From NCBI GenBank assembly GCA_001972305.1, contig BDDD01002391.1:75525-139524 (forward strand): a stretch of DNA of 64,000 bases. Reading direction: 5' to 3'. The DNA is from Cephalotus follicularis (taxonomy: Eukaryota; Streptophyta; Magnoliopsida; Oxalidales; Cephalotaceae). Shown here in pieces: positions 10,820 to 22,500 of this stretch. Position 1 is the first letter of the stretch; the number at the start of each line of letters is the position of its first letter. The position numbers were made by a program, and so were the translations under genes. The notes below the pieces were generated by a model. The model was not told the DNA's origin and searched no databases. It worked only from the letters and a program-made list of their open reading frames with translations.

Positions 10820-10836
10820 TGCGCCATTGCCGGGGA
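10820..10836 (+). other. Ath1 primer binding site (tRNA-Asp type)
   Basis: TGCGCCATTGCCGGGGA differs slightly from TGGCGCCGTTGCCGGGG, the complement of the plant tRNA-Asp 3' end used by Athila elements. It lies 7 bases past the LTR end. Confidence 0.8.
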
Positions 10837-11152
10837 AATAAGTTTTAAATTAATTTTAATTTGTTCAACTGATTCATAGTATTTATTTGTGTTTCTATAT
10901 TCCTGTTTTTGTGTTTGTCTAACAAATTTCTAGCGCAGTTTAATTAAGGTTCGTTCATAAGCTTTAAACAAACTTTCACATCTTAAGCTTTTCACAAACC
11001 TTGATTTCGCTAATTTTGATTTCTGCATAAGTTTTAATAATCTTAGTTTAATTTAGGTATTGCATAAACTTTAATTCAAAAAAAAATCTGCTTTAACCTT
11101 GCGTTTTCTGCTTTACTTTAAGATTACGTTAGCTATTGGGTTCCGTTAGTTA

Positions 11153-11916
11153 ATGACTAAGTGGGTGCGTGGTCCGAAGCATCGTCTTGAAAGAATTAAC
11201 CATCAACAAGCACCAATGGCTAACGAACGACCCATACAAACTCTGCGAGATAGGTTCTATCCTGTGAGGACAGTGCAACCATCCTGTTTTCTTTTGCCTA
11301 CTCGTCAAGGGAACAATTTTGAGTTGAAATCCCAATTTATTAGCATGCTCCAGTACATTCATGGATTACCCAATGAGGATGCATACCTTTTCCTTCGCGA
11401 GTTTAAGGAGGTATGTGCCCTCATGAAACTTCAGCAACTTTCGGACGATGCAATCAAATTGCGTTTTATCAATTTTTCTCTGAAAGATGGAGCTAAGAAG
11501 TGGCTCTACAGTCTCCCAAATGGTTCTATCTCTACATGGGACCATTTCACTGTCTCATTCCTAAAGAAATTCTTTTCGCTCCACAAAACCAATAAACTTA
11601 GGAATGACATTCTCCAGTTTCTCCAGTGACCCAATGAATCATTCTCTTGATGTATGGAGAGTCTTAGAGTGTTCTCATCACGGTCTGAACATGTGGCATT
11701 TATGCCAAATCATCTACGAATGGATCGACTACCAGACCAAGCAACTGGTCGAATCGATGTGTCCTGATGGGTTCACCTCATACACTGATGAAAATGAGGC
11801 ATGAAATTTCCTTTTAGATTTGGGCGAATGAACTAGGGAGTGGGAGCCTACTCAAGTTTCTGAGAGAGCGTTGCCGAGTAAGGGGTAAGTTATAGAAGGG
11901 GCAGTGGCTAAGGAAG
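11153..11916 (+). pseudogene. Ath1 gag, frameshifted and cut by Cop2a
   Basis: The reading frame at 11153-11629 (158 residues) has the Athila retrotrans_gag pattern: a basic N-terminus, DRFYP, PNEDAYLFLREF, LRFINFSLKDGAKKWLYSLP, and FLKKFFSLHKTNKLRNDI. A frameshift near 11605 moves similarity (LLECPHHG-like, then TKQLVESMCPDGFTSYTDENEA) to another frame ending near 11804, with more stops to 11916. Ath3 keeps the same region more intact. It would form the virus-like particle. Confidence 0.88.
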
Positions 11917-14376
11917 TGCTGGATTTGGGGTGTCCCTGTATGACACGAGATGGCTTCTTGGTTGTATATACACTCTTTATTTATACAATTCTGAATTCCT
12001 TTTATATTCTGTGTGTAACTTTATATATTGGCAAGGCTATGTGGGTCATCCCAACCAATCGAAAGGAACAGACGAATTATACGTAATTAACTGTATGCCA
12101 TAATAGCGTCCTCTCTCGTTCAAAGGGTTGGATCTCTTGCCGAGAGGGCTATGAGAATAAGATCCTTATTCCCTGTGACAAATGTTCCAAGTCATAGGTT
12201 CACTATCTTAAGGGCCATTGTTGAACTGTGAAGACTTGTCACGTGAAGCTTGCTCCCGGGTTAGCAGTGGAGATTGCTTATCTCGTACCCAATCGGGGTA
12301 ATCCCTAAAGCTGAATGTGAGGTGTATGCTAGAGTGCATGACACTGGACTAACCCACCAATAGGAAACCTATTTGAATAGTCTATACCCAATGTCAATAG
12401 GATTCCTATGGTCTCGGTAGTGTATAGTCTATGGTGACTAGTAGGTCTATAGCCTGCGTTGTCTCCTTTGACTTGAGCGACTGGTATGCATTGCGTGGTG
12501 ACTGCTTGACTTTGATCTCTGCCTTCCCCAGCACTAGCCAGGTGGTGGCAAAAGGGTTGTCTTTGGGTCTTGTGGGAGCTGCATTGAGATGCATGGGCGA
12601 GTGCGCAAGATGGGATTGTCACACCCAGGAAGAGGGTTACCAGCTCTATTTGTCTATGTACGTTGCAGACTTAAAAGTCCTGATCAGGCATAGGTGGACC
12701 AGAAACGAGAGGTTCCCATGGGAGGTCTACCGATAGTCTCAGTGCGATCATAGATTCATAGCTATCATAGCAATACTAGGGGTGACTTTCATCCAAACCC
12801 TAGGCCGTGATCAGAGCCATGCATGATGAGGGAAACATGACACATATGCCAATGACTTGATAAAGCGAATGGCTAGTCAGACCATGATTGATAGACGTGG
12901 TAATACACGGATCCGGGGGGTGACTGGCACTCACACCAGGGGTGCTCTGATAGTAGGTGTACTATTAGAGTGCTCGTACCAGTTGACGGGGTGCACTGGG
13001 AATTTATCATCATACCAGAGATCAACATGCTTTCGGGTCTTGCCTGACTTTGAACAGGTTGATATGTGGCGGGACACATATCATTTAGTGAAAGGACAAC
13101 ATCAGGAAAGATGTTGTTTGGCTAGCGAGTATTTCATTTGCATGGATTTAGGTTCATGCAATGCCACGATGAAATATTCCATGCAAAGGCTTATTTAGAA
13201 ATAGAAGAGAGTGTCTTCATTCTTTGTCTTGGGCGTCGATGCCAATATCTAGTTGGGCTGTTGGGTGTTGACGCGAAGGTATTGCATTAACACTGGGAAA
13301 AGCAGTAGCTTTATACGTCGACGACGAGAGGGAATCACGTCGACATCTAAACTAAAAAGTCTGCTAGGTGTTCACGCTATGGAGAGCATGGCGTTGACGT
13401 TGGAAAAACCAGTGGCTTTACACGTTGACGTGAAGAAAAATGACACTATACACTTGTCTCATATTATCTCTGGCGTTGACGCCATTTTGTAATGTGAGAC
13501 GCGTACATGTCGACGCTTTGTGTACACGTTGATTCCAAGAGGAGAGAGAAAGTCAACACTATAAATAGTTTGAGAGAAACTTGCTGAACACACTTTGACT
13601 CTTTCTTTCTCTCTCTTCCATCCTGTGCGATCTCTTCTGCCTACTCTCGTACGCATCGATGCCTATCACCTACGCGTTGACACCTGGGTCGCATGGAGCG
13701 TTAAAGCAGCCATTTCCAAGCCTCCTTTCACCACTCAAACGTCGTAATAGGTGGAGATAATTTGCACACTCCTTCTTATCTTTACCTAGAGTGATTTAGA
13801 CTAGGTTTAAACACTTGGCCTTTATCCTACTCATACGTGGCTTGAGGATTTGCTTGGAGAAGCTTGGGGTTTTGGAGGACAAAGTGTAGAAGGAGCTATC
13901 TAGAAGGAAGGAGACTTCACCTCAGGTAAGAATCCGTTTCTTCCCCCTCTTGTGGTGCCATGGTAGTGGGTGTTGATGTGGGCGTGTGAAACCCTTACCA
14001 AAACCTCCATGGTTCACTTATGTAGCTTTGTGTTTCATCTCTTATGGTTAGGGATGATGTGGGTGAGTGTTGATTGGGCTATGGCTAGGGTTTTGTGTGT
14101 TATACCTTATGAGCCATTGTTAGTGTCCAACTCTAGGGTTTATGGCAACCCTAGCTTCATCAACCCGTTGTGCCCAATGCTTGGGTTTATAGTTTCGGTT
14201 TAATTGGATGTTGATTAGATGTTCCTTGGAATTTATTAGGACCTTTTGGACTTAGGCTAAGGTATCATATTGCTTGAGGATTAACCAATTGAGAGATTTT
14301 TAAAGTTAATCGGCCCTTAACTCCCAAGTTCGAATTGTAAAGTCTTCCACTGCGCTCAGGCCGAGCGTTCCTAACA
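11917..14376 (+). repeat. Cop2a 5' LTR (2460 bp)
   Basis: Starts TGCTGGATTTGGGG and ends CTAACA, followed by the primer site. Its first 420 bp match the 3' LTR at 35768. The 13205-13700 part holds CGTCGACG-type motifs (near 13317, 13508), and a TATA box lies at 13560. The middle (12320-13050) matches Cop2b and Cop2c LTRs, while the distal half does not. No gene is seen. Confidence 0.9.
13560..13567 (+). promoter_or_regulatory. TATA box in Cop2a LTR
   Basis: TATAAATA followed by a leader-like stretch and a candidate splice donor (CAGGTAAG near 13923). It is a plausible LTR promoter; use is inferred. Confidence 0.55.
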
Positions 14377-14378
14377 AG

Positions 14379-14390
14379 TGGTATCAGAGC
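14379..14390 (+). other. Cop2a primer binding site
   Basis: TGGTATCAGAGC, a perfect match to the complement of the initiator tRNA-Met 3' end, 2 bases after the LTR. Confidence 0.92.
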
Positions 14391-14817
14391 GAACTAATCG
14401 ACTACAATCAGACCTCAATTTGATGTTTGGTGGATGGTTGATGACATATGTGTTAGACTGATTTGAGTATTCCCACTTTTAGTGGGAGTTGCTTGTTGGT
14501 TAGGCTGATGAAATCGACGTACCATGGAATGCCAAATTGTTACGTGTTTATTCAATTATATATCAGTTATATTTTTTGAATTTCTTATGCATGCTTGTAG
14601 GCTTGGGACTCGGACTAGCTTTGTGTTTTCTCTATGTGTTTGATTTAATTGCTTTGTTACAATTCATGGAATTTAATTGGTCTGTAATAAGGCTGCCTGC
14701 GTACGCCCTTTTCTTTTCTAGTTTTTTAATTCTTAGAGTAGAATTCTCTTCTCCCTCTATTGTATTTCTTTTCATTTAATTGTATATATGGTTGTAAATT
14801 GAAGAAAGGAGATCAAT
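14391..14817 (+). other. Cop2a untranslated leader, first part
   Basis: AT-rich leader with no gene; the counterpart in Cop2c is 51128-51640. It is interrupted at 14818 by Gyp3 and resumes at about 21000, where GTTGAATGGTGTGGATATAC matches Cop2c near 52025. Confidence 0.7.
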
Positions 14818-15592
14818 TGTAACACCCCCGGACGGCGGGAGTCGTCACAGGGTCATATCATAGCATAACATAACTTAACAGCTGAAAACCTGGTGGTCAT
14901 ATCATATTTGAAACTTAAACAAACTGTTCAAAACTTAACAATTTTAACAGTTGCGGAAAATAAACTTAAACTTAAAACATAACCCAGTTTCCAAATTAAA
15001 ACATAAACGTATGTATCTCAAAATGTGTTCATGACCACTAGACATAAAACAAGGGATCACACTCCTAGGGATCCTATCACAAAAGGTGGTCATCACTCGT
15101 CACACTTTCCCCCGCTGCTCCTGAGAACCTGCCGCATGGAAACAAAAATGCGGCTGAGCAAACCTCAGTACGGATAAGGGAAATAAAACAGTAAACGATA
15201 ATTTAAAAACATTAATATTTCAATAATAACGTAACAGAAATCGTAAGTAATTAAAACAGATACATAATCGTAAAATCATATTTGGACTTTCATAAATCCA
15301 GATAACTTTCGAAACATTTACGATGCATTTCATAAAATCATTTGCGAATCATAAGTCATAAATCGCAAATCATACTGAGCCATATACATATCACATAACA
15401 TAAATTTGGCAAGGGAGGCGCTAATTCCACATTCCCACTAGAATTGAAGTGTACGGCACTACACAAGTCAATTCTCACATACACATATCCGATCACACCT
15501 CGGATCACATATCTGATCAGCACCTCAGATACATAAACTAGAATCGATTCATACGCCTCTATCACATAGCGGATCCATAAATCCACCTCATG
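14818..15592 (-). repeat. Gyp3 3' LTR (at least 775 bp)
   Basis: On the plus strand it begins TGTAACACCCCCGG, which is the LTR end in minus orientation. It includes a block reading TACTGAGGTTTGCTCAGCC on the minus strand, a landmark also found in other gypsy LTRs. Its start and the polypurine tract fall in the N gap. Confidence 0.75.
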
Positions 15593-15617
15593 NNNNNNNN
15601 NNNNNNNNNNNNNNNNN
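15593..15617. other. Assembly gap (25 N)
   Basis: A run of 25 N between the Gyp3 LTR and pol end. The true length is unknown, and order or orientation across it may be wrong. Confidence 0.99.
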
Positions 15618-18448
15618 CATACCTCAAACAAACAAGTGCGGATATCGCTCCCGAGTATGCTCCTCAAGCTCCTAAGTAGCCTCACGTTCAGGATGACTCC
15701 TCCACAGCACTTTTACAAAAGAAACGGTCTTGCTACGTGTAACCCGTTCCTGTCGATCCAAAATAGCCTCGGCCTCCTCGTCACAAGATAGATCCTCCCG
15801 AATACTGTCCAACGGATAGTGAACCACATGCAGAGGATGATATTGATAACCTCTCAGCAAGGACACGTGGAACACATTATGGACATGTGCTAACTGCGGA
15901 GGCAAAGCTAACCGATAAGCAACCCCGCCAATCTTCTCCAGAACTTCGAAAGGTCCGAAAAAACGCGGACTCAACTTTTCTTTCAGTCCAAAATGTCGGA
16001 CTCCTTTCCAAGGTGAAACTTTCAAGAACACATGTTCACCAACCTTGAACTCCAAGTCCCTCCGATGTCTGTCCGCATAACTGTTCTGTCGAGATTGAGC
16101 CTCTTTCAATCTCTCCCTTGCTATAGCCACTTTCTCCGTAGTGACCTACACTAGCTCAGGTCCCTCAATGACTCTCTCTCCAACCTCATCCCAACATGTC
16201 AGAGCACGACACTTTCTCCCATACAGAGCTTCAAACGGAGCCATACCGATACTAGCATGCAAACTGTTATTGTAGGCAAACTCCACCATGCTCAAATATT
16301 CGTCCCAGCTCCCAGTCCACTCCAAAGCACAAGACCTCAACATATCCTCTAAGGTCTGGTTGGTTCTCTCAGTCTGGCCATCTGTCTGTGGATGAAAAGC
16401 TGTACTGTAACTGAGCCTAGTACCCCAAGCTTTCTGAAACTCCTTCCAAAACCGCGATGTGAAATGAGGATCCCTATCCAAAATAATGGATACCGGAGTC
16501 CCATGCAGTCTCACTATCTCCTGCTGAAAAACCTCAGTCAAACGATCCACAGAAAAGTCTTCTCGGATAGCCAAGAAGTGAGCCGATTTCGTCAATCGAT
16601 CCACTACTACCCACATAGCATCATTTCTTCTGAAAGTTCTCGGTAAACCCGTAACAAAGTCCATCTATATACTCTCCCATTTCCATACCAGAACTTCCAA
16701 GGGCTGTAATAAACCACTAGCACGCTGGTGCTCAATCTTTACCTGCTGACAGATCAAACACTTCCCAACGTACTCCGCAACATCCCTTTTCATTCCATTC
16801 CACCAGAAGTTCTTCTTCAAGTCTCTATACATTTTCGTAGAACCCGGATGTATAGAAAACGGAGAACTGTGTGCCTCAGACAAAACAGCATCTCTAATAG
16901 AAGAATCTGACGGAACATACAACCGATTACCCAACCATATCACACCATGTTCATCCATACGGAACTCCGATTGCTTACCCTTTTCAACATTCTGGACTAA
17001 GGCCCAAATCTCACCATCATCACTCTGAGCTATCTTAATCCGAGATATAAGAGTAGGCTCAACATTCATCACAGCAATACTACCTTCAAAACCCTAAACA
17101 TACAAATGCAAATCCATCCGCTCCATATCGGCTATCAACTGCGGCTGAGTAAGCAAAGCCGCAACACTCCCAGAACTCTTCCAACTAAGAGCATCAGCTA
17201 CCACATTTGCTTTACCATGATGGTACTGAATGTTCATATCATAGTCTTTAGGAAGTTCTAACCACCTTCTCTGACGCATATTCAACTCTTTCTGTGTAAA
17301 GATGTACTTCAGACTCTTATGATCGGTAAAGACGTCACAAGTTTCTCCGTACAAGTAGTGCCTCCAAATCTTCAATGAAAACACTACCGCTGCCAACTCG
17401 AGATCATGCGTAGGATAGTTCACTTCATAAGGCTTCAATTGTCTCGAAGCATAAGCTATCACATGACCGTGTTGCATCAGAACACATCCCAAACCTTTCT
17501 TAGAAGCATCGCTATAAATCTGGTATCCACCCGACCCAGATGGTAAACGAAGAATCGGTGCTGACACAAGACTATTCTTCAGTTTCTCGAAACTTGCTTC
17601 ACGTTCCTCATTCCACTCAAACTTAGCTCCTTTTCTCATAAGTTGAGTTAGTGGTAAGGCTATGGAGGAAAAGCCTTCCACAAACCGCCTATAATATCCA
17701 GCCAAACCCAAGAAGCTCCTAACCTCCGTCACTGTGGTAGGTCTCGGCCATTTAGTAATAGCCTCAACTTTAGCAGGATCTACACAGATACCTTCAGCTG
17801 TAACCACATGACCCAAAAACGCCACCTGTTCCAACCAAAACTCACACTTCGAGAACTTCGCGTAAAGCTGATTCTTCCTCAGAATACTCAACACAATGCG
17901 ATGTTGTTCTTCATGCTCTTCCTTCGACTTGGAATACACAAGAATGTCATCTATAAATGCAATAACAAACTGATCCAAGTACTCATGGAACACCCTATTC
18001 ATCAAATCCATGAAAACTGTCGGTGCATTAGTGAGTCCGAAAGGCATCACCAAAAACTCATAATGCCCATACCGAGTACGGAAAGTAGTTTTAGGCACAT
18101 CTTCATCCTTCATTCGAAGCTGATGATATCCCGATCTCAAATCGATCTTCGAAAAATACCGAGCACCTTGGAGTTGATCAAACAAGTCATCAATCATCGG
18201 TAGCGGGTATTTATTCCGAACAGTGATTCGGTTCAACTCTCTGTAGTCTATGCATAGCCTCATAGACCTGTCTTTCTTCTTCACAAAAGAACTGGAGCAC
18301 CCCACGGTGATACACTCGGCCGAATGAAACGCCGATCCAACAGCTATTGCAATTGTTCCTTCAACTCTTGCAGTTCCAACGGTGCCATTCTGTAAGGTGC
18401 CTTAGATAAAGGTGTCGCTTCGGGAATGAGTTCGATGGTAAACTCCAC
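15618..18448 (-). pseudogene. Gyp3 pol: RT, RNase H, integrase, chromodomain tail
   Basis: A single frame on the minus strand from about 18448 to 15627. In order: RT ([18 protein letters not shown]; catalytic FIDDILVYS), RNase H ([21 protein letters not shown]), an H2C2 integrase finger (SIHPGSTKMYRDL, CLICQQ), a DDE core (MDFVTGLP, ILDRDPHFTSRFW, HPQTDGQTERTNQ), and a C-terminal domain (GPFEVLEKIG) with a chromodomain-like end (ELEEHTRERYPHLF). No frameshift is needed, but six TAG codons interrupt it (near 18335, 17095, 16665, 16146, 15672 among others), most at sites expected to be CAG or TGG. Gag, protease and the RT N-terminus are missing. Closest to Tekay/Del chromoviruses. It is the best-preserved pol here. 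Confidence 0.92.
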
Positions 18449-19106
18449 GGGGGGTCCCGCTGCCCGGACAGCGGGCAGGGGTTCGTGGGGCAGCACCCCC
18501 AGAAGAAAATTTTAAATTGGCTAAGTGATGAGAAGGGAAACTGTCTAAAGCGCCGACAGTTCCACTTAAAGCGTCGACGCTTTGGTAGTAACGGTAGACG
18601 CTTAAACCCCTTCTATCTGCGCTTTAAACCAACACAAGGGAAAATTGGACAAAGCCCTCAAACCTTCGACACTTAGAGGTAAAGAGTCGAGGCTTTGGTC
18701 AACGGTCGATGCCCTAAATGTAAAAGTCGATGCTTCGAGATCAAGTATTGAGGATTGACCTGGAGGAGACTTAAAGCGGCGACGCTTTGTAGGAAAGCGT
18801 CAGCGCTTTAGTCGGGATAGAGGTGAAAAACTCAGGTAAAGGCTGTAACCGTCGACGCGTAGAGGTAAAGAGTCGATGCTTTGCCCTGTGTCAGGTGCAT
18901 AATTCTACCTTTTTATCCCGTTTCGGAGGATTTAAATGAATTGTAGGACACGTGTCAAGCAAGGGATGGATGAATTATGATATTTTGCTAATATAGGACA
19001 GGTGGCATCAGCTGGATTGATTGAATTCAATCACATGGAGGCAAGCTCGCATGGGTGAAGTCATGGATGACACCATGCAAGCTTAGCCTCCAAAGTTTGC
19101 CTCTCC

Positions 19107-19115
19107 TATATATAT
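19107..19115 (+). promoter_or_regulatory. TATA box in LTR fragment
   Basis: TATATATAT upstream of GGGAGCATTCTC and a 150-bp GA-rich leader (19155-19312), the same order as in the Gyp1 LTR. Confidence 0.5.
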
Positions 19116-19154
19116 GGGAGCATTCTCAGCTGAGAAATGAGTTTGTTTCTGCTG

Positions 19155-19312
19155 AGCTTGGAGAGGAAGAAAGGGAGAGAAAGAAGAAGAGAGGGAGAGA
19201 AAGAGAGAAAGAAGAAAGGGAGAGAAAGAAGAAGAAAGAGAGAGAAATAAGAAGAGAGAAAGGAGAAGGAGAGAAGGAGAGAAAGAGAGAGAGAGAGGAG
19301 AAAGGAACGAAA
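19155..19312 (+). repeat. GA-rich simple-sequence tract
   Basis: Almost pure purine (GAGAAAGAAG-like units). It yields a long open frame of Arg/Glu/Lys only because of composition. Confidence 0.85.
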
Positions 19313-21560
19313 ATTTTATGGAGATTTCGGTGTAGAAATTTCTTTATCGTAGAGAAAGAAGGAAGGAGAATAAAGCGAAGTAAGGATTCCTATTCTTTTT
19401 CTAAAAGTAGTTTACGTTGTAAGGAAACTCTATTCTTTCACTCAAAAGTATTTTACCTACCTTCCTAAAATATTTTATGTTGATATTTTACAACTCAATT
19501 TAATTTAACTTTCCCATCGACATGATCGGTATATCCGTCTGACAGAGTGAAGGAAGTTAATTTTTCAATTATTATTTCAATTAAGTAATTTTATGCTCAT
19601 TGCAACCGTTTATTTTATCAACTCGGTTTAATTTAACTTTCCCATCGACATGATCGGTATATCCGTCTGACGGAGTGGAGGAAGTTAATTTAAATTTAAT
19701 ATTACAATTAAGCAATTTTATGCTCGATATTTAAATAACTTATTTTTTTATATATCTTTTATAATTGTTACGTTCATGTATTTTAAATTTCTGCAAATAT
19801 TCGTGGTAAATGTCTATATTAAATTTATGTAAATTCTTAAATTCTATGTTGAATTATTGCCAATTTCTTAACGAAATTCTATATTACTATTTTAAAATAT
19901 TTCCGTTTGAAATATAAATTCTAGAAAATGTTGTACAAAGTAATTTATGGATGCTTTGAGCTGATCACTCGAAGTATCAAGAAATGATTATTTTTACAAA
20001 TGAGAAAATGCGACAAACTGAGATGAACAACGACTGGATTGCGATCCAGGGTGGATTAATCTAGTAAAAGATTAATGTTAAGGAGTGGAGAGTGCTCTCG
20101 GGCATGCATGCTTAGTAATGATAGTAATCGGGGAGTGCACAATGCCCCGGTGAAGCGAAGGTTCAACAGGGTTATTTATGTTTTTACAACCCCTCAGTAT
20201 TTATGAAATATTCTGATTCATGAGATAGGGTCAGAAAAAGAAATAAAATGTTCTGTTTCATGAGATATGAGCAAAAAAGGAAATGAATGTGAAATGTTTT
20301 GGCTTTATAAAATAATACAAGACATTGGTTTTCAAGGAAGTTATGTTTTCAAGTATGGCTGGACTATATATACCAGAAAATGTATGATTTTAGAAATGTT
20401 TTCATGTTATGAAAATTATCAGAGAAATGGATTTCGAAATGAAATGTTCTAGTTTTATAAAACTAAAAGACGACTTTCAATGTTGTTCTGAAATGTATGA
20501 TCTAGAAACGTTTTGATAAATATTATCAAAAATAATGGATTTTGATAACTTTTATGACTATGATTCTTACTGAGCTATTTTGGTGCTCACTCCTTTCAAT
20601 GTTTTGTTTCCAACCAAAATTTTCCAGGAAGAGATTGAACGAGGAAAGTTGAGCTTTAGCAGGAGTTCATAAGTGATTTTTCGAAGAGAAATTATGTGAT
20701 GAAATAACATTCTTTTTGTATAAACAGTTTATGACATTATCAATTATTGTTTTTCGCTGTGTAATGCTTTATGATAGATCCTGTGTAGATGTAAGATGTT
20801 GACTATGAATATGATGATTTCAATGAGAGTATAATATTTAAAGTGTAGTATGACAAGTTACAAGTTATTTATATGAGAAATTGGATAAATATTAGTAATT
20901 GGTAAGATTGCTAAAGGATTAAAGGTTTCACCCCCACGTAACGCACCGATCTTCGGAGCTCGCTTTGAGCTTAAAGTGGGCTCGGGTCGGGGGCGTACAT
21001 GGCTGCCCTGTCATTGGCCTTCCATAATCATCGTTGAATGGTGTGGATATACTGGGGATGGCATCAGCCAAAGTTGAGGTCCCCCGTATAACCATTTCTA
21101 TTCAATTTCAGTGTGAGGTACACTTGAAGGAAATGATCATGTTTTGATATTCTGACAGGCCAAAGCGTGTGGGTGTCAAAACGGATCTATTTCTTTGAGG
21201 ATTGCGGGTTTGACTTATGTCGGGATCATATGGTTTGCACAACCAAAGATGGGACCATATGGGCCAGGAGGCCCAATCTTATATCGGATCTTACATATGG
21301 GCGAGAGGTCCTAATGTAAATTGGTACTCGTACCTACCTATTCAGATATCATGGTTTGCACGACCAAAGTCGGGGATACGGTATTGTGGATAGATTCTGA
21401 TCTCCACTAGGAAGCGAGAGGCTTCCCGAATTCCACATGGGGGTGTGGGATACAATTAGAATAGTGGGAGGAACCATAATTTCTAAAGACCAAGTATTAT
21501 GGTAATAATGCAATTGGAATAATCTGCTAATAGACCCTCTTTTGTTTCCTCTAATATAGG

Positions 21561-22500
21561 TTGTGTTCACCATATTATGCTATAATGTCTGTTGAGTCAG
21601 CACTATCACGCGTACTTGAAACTAATAAGCTCACGGGTTCCAATTTCTTGCACTGGCAGTGCAACCTGCACTTGGCACTCACGAGCATGAAGCTTGCTCA
21701 TGTCATGACTGAGACCCCCCTAGAATGGGAGCCAACCCGTCGGAAGAGCAAAAGGCCAAGAGGGCCAAATGGTTAGACGAGGACGAGCAAGCTCGTTGCC
21801 TAGATATTTCGCATATGGTCCAGGAATTGCAAAGACAACACGAGAAGGTTGATACCCTAGGAGCCATACTTCTCCGTCTTCAGGAGTTGTATGGATCCCA
21901 ATCGAGGACCGAGAGGTTTAACTTCTCCCATCAGCTATTCTGCACGAAGATGGCAAAGGGATTTCACTCCATGCACATGGATTGAAGATGATAGATCTTG
22001 TTGAGAAGCTGGCTCAGTTAGATCTTACCATGGACAATGACTTCTACATTGACCTGGTTTTATCATCCCTCCCTAGGTCATACTCCCAGTTCATCACAAA
22101 TTTCCATATGAACAAGGTGGATACTAATCTGCCTGAACTTGTGGAAATGCTTCATACGGACGAAGTAGACATGGGCCACGGTAGGTCCAAGTCTGATGTG
22201 ATGCTTCTCCCATCTAGTTCTTCTAGGATAGCTCTGAGAGGGAGCGGATTGAGAGGATCCAAGTCCAAGGGCAAGGCGCCCATGAAACCTAAAGGGAAGA
22301 AGAAGAACAAAGGGAGACGACCATCTGCGCCGACGGGCCCAGTGGTTGGGGGATCAGTTCTAGATACGATCCGTCAGCTGCAGGATAATGACTGCTACTT
22401 CTATTATGGGAAGCATGGGAATTGGAGATCACAGTGCAGTGAGTTCCAAAAGTCCAAATCTGGAGGTGCCTCAGGGTCGGGTACTTTCAAGATTGAGCTT
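21561..22500 (+). pseudogene. Cop2a gag
   Basis: UBN2-type copia gag in three frames. 21585-21720 holds the N-terminus (LTGSNFLHWQCNLHLAL). 21725-21985 holds the helical core (CLDISHMV, ILLRLQELYGSQSRTERF). 21982 on holds VLSSLPRSYSQFITNF, a basic KSKGKAP/KPKGKKK stretch and one zinc knuckle (CYFYYGKHGNWRSQC) whose second Cys is Tyr. Two frameshifts (near 21720 and 21975) break it. The ATG at 21585 is the likelier start, because family similarity begins there. Cop2c holds a shorter, more decayed copy. Confidence 0.88.

Larger units (their letters stand above)
8853..11916 (+). mobile_element. Ath1: Athila-like gypsy element, 5' part
   Basis: TGTTTAGCATAAAAAT at 8853 starts an LTR shared with Ath2 and Ath3. 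The LTR ends GTGAACA at 10812, followed by a tRNA-Asp-type primer site and a gag pseudogene that is cut by Cop2a at 11917. The 3' part is not in the window. Left flank CATGG (8848-8852) would be the target duplication. Confidence 0.88.
14818..20999. mobile_element. Gyp3 composite: minus-strand gypsy remnant joined to a plus-strand LTR fragment
   Basis: The block interrupts the Cop2a leader. Left to right it holds a minus-strand 3' LTR (14818-15592), a 25-N gap, pol on the minus strand (15618-18448) ending abruptly at the start of RT, then a plus-strand LTR-like fragment (18449-20999). The two LTRs do not match and face opposite ways, and the flanks (ATCAAT versus TGGCT) show no duplication. 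A simple insertion does not explain it; deletion, inversion or a scaffolding fault are open. Confidence 0.75.
18449..20999 (+). repeat. Unassigned LTR fragment, plus orientation
   Basis: It begins inside pol with a GC-rich inverted repeat (CTGCCCG 18460-18466 / CGGGCAG 18472-18478). Then come GTCGAC palindromes 18540-18890 (16-bp perfect AAAGCGTCGACGCTTT at 18568-18583), a TATA box (19107), a GA-rich tract, AT-rich sequence with a repeated block (AACTTTCCCATCGACATGAT near 19508 and 19628), and a TACTGAGC/GCTCACTCC landmark near 20568. The end GGGGGCGTACA lies at 20989-20999. The layout is that of a gypsy LTR with its start missing. No protein is seen. Confidence 0.6.

Noticed and set aside
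10820..10836. tRNA gene fragment
   Set aside because: Only the 3' end complement is present, at the position of a primer binding site; the same holds at 42765 and 49230.
15356..15685. Open frame spanning the N gap
   Set aside because: It runs through 25 unknown bases and joins LTR to pol tail; an artefact.
19055..19468. Open frame rich in Arg, Glu and Lys
   Set aside because: Low-complexity translation of the GA-rich tract in an LTR leader; no domain.
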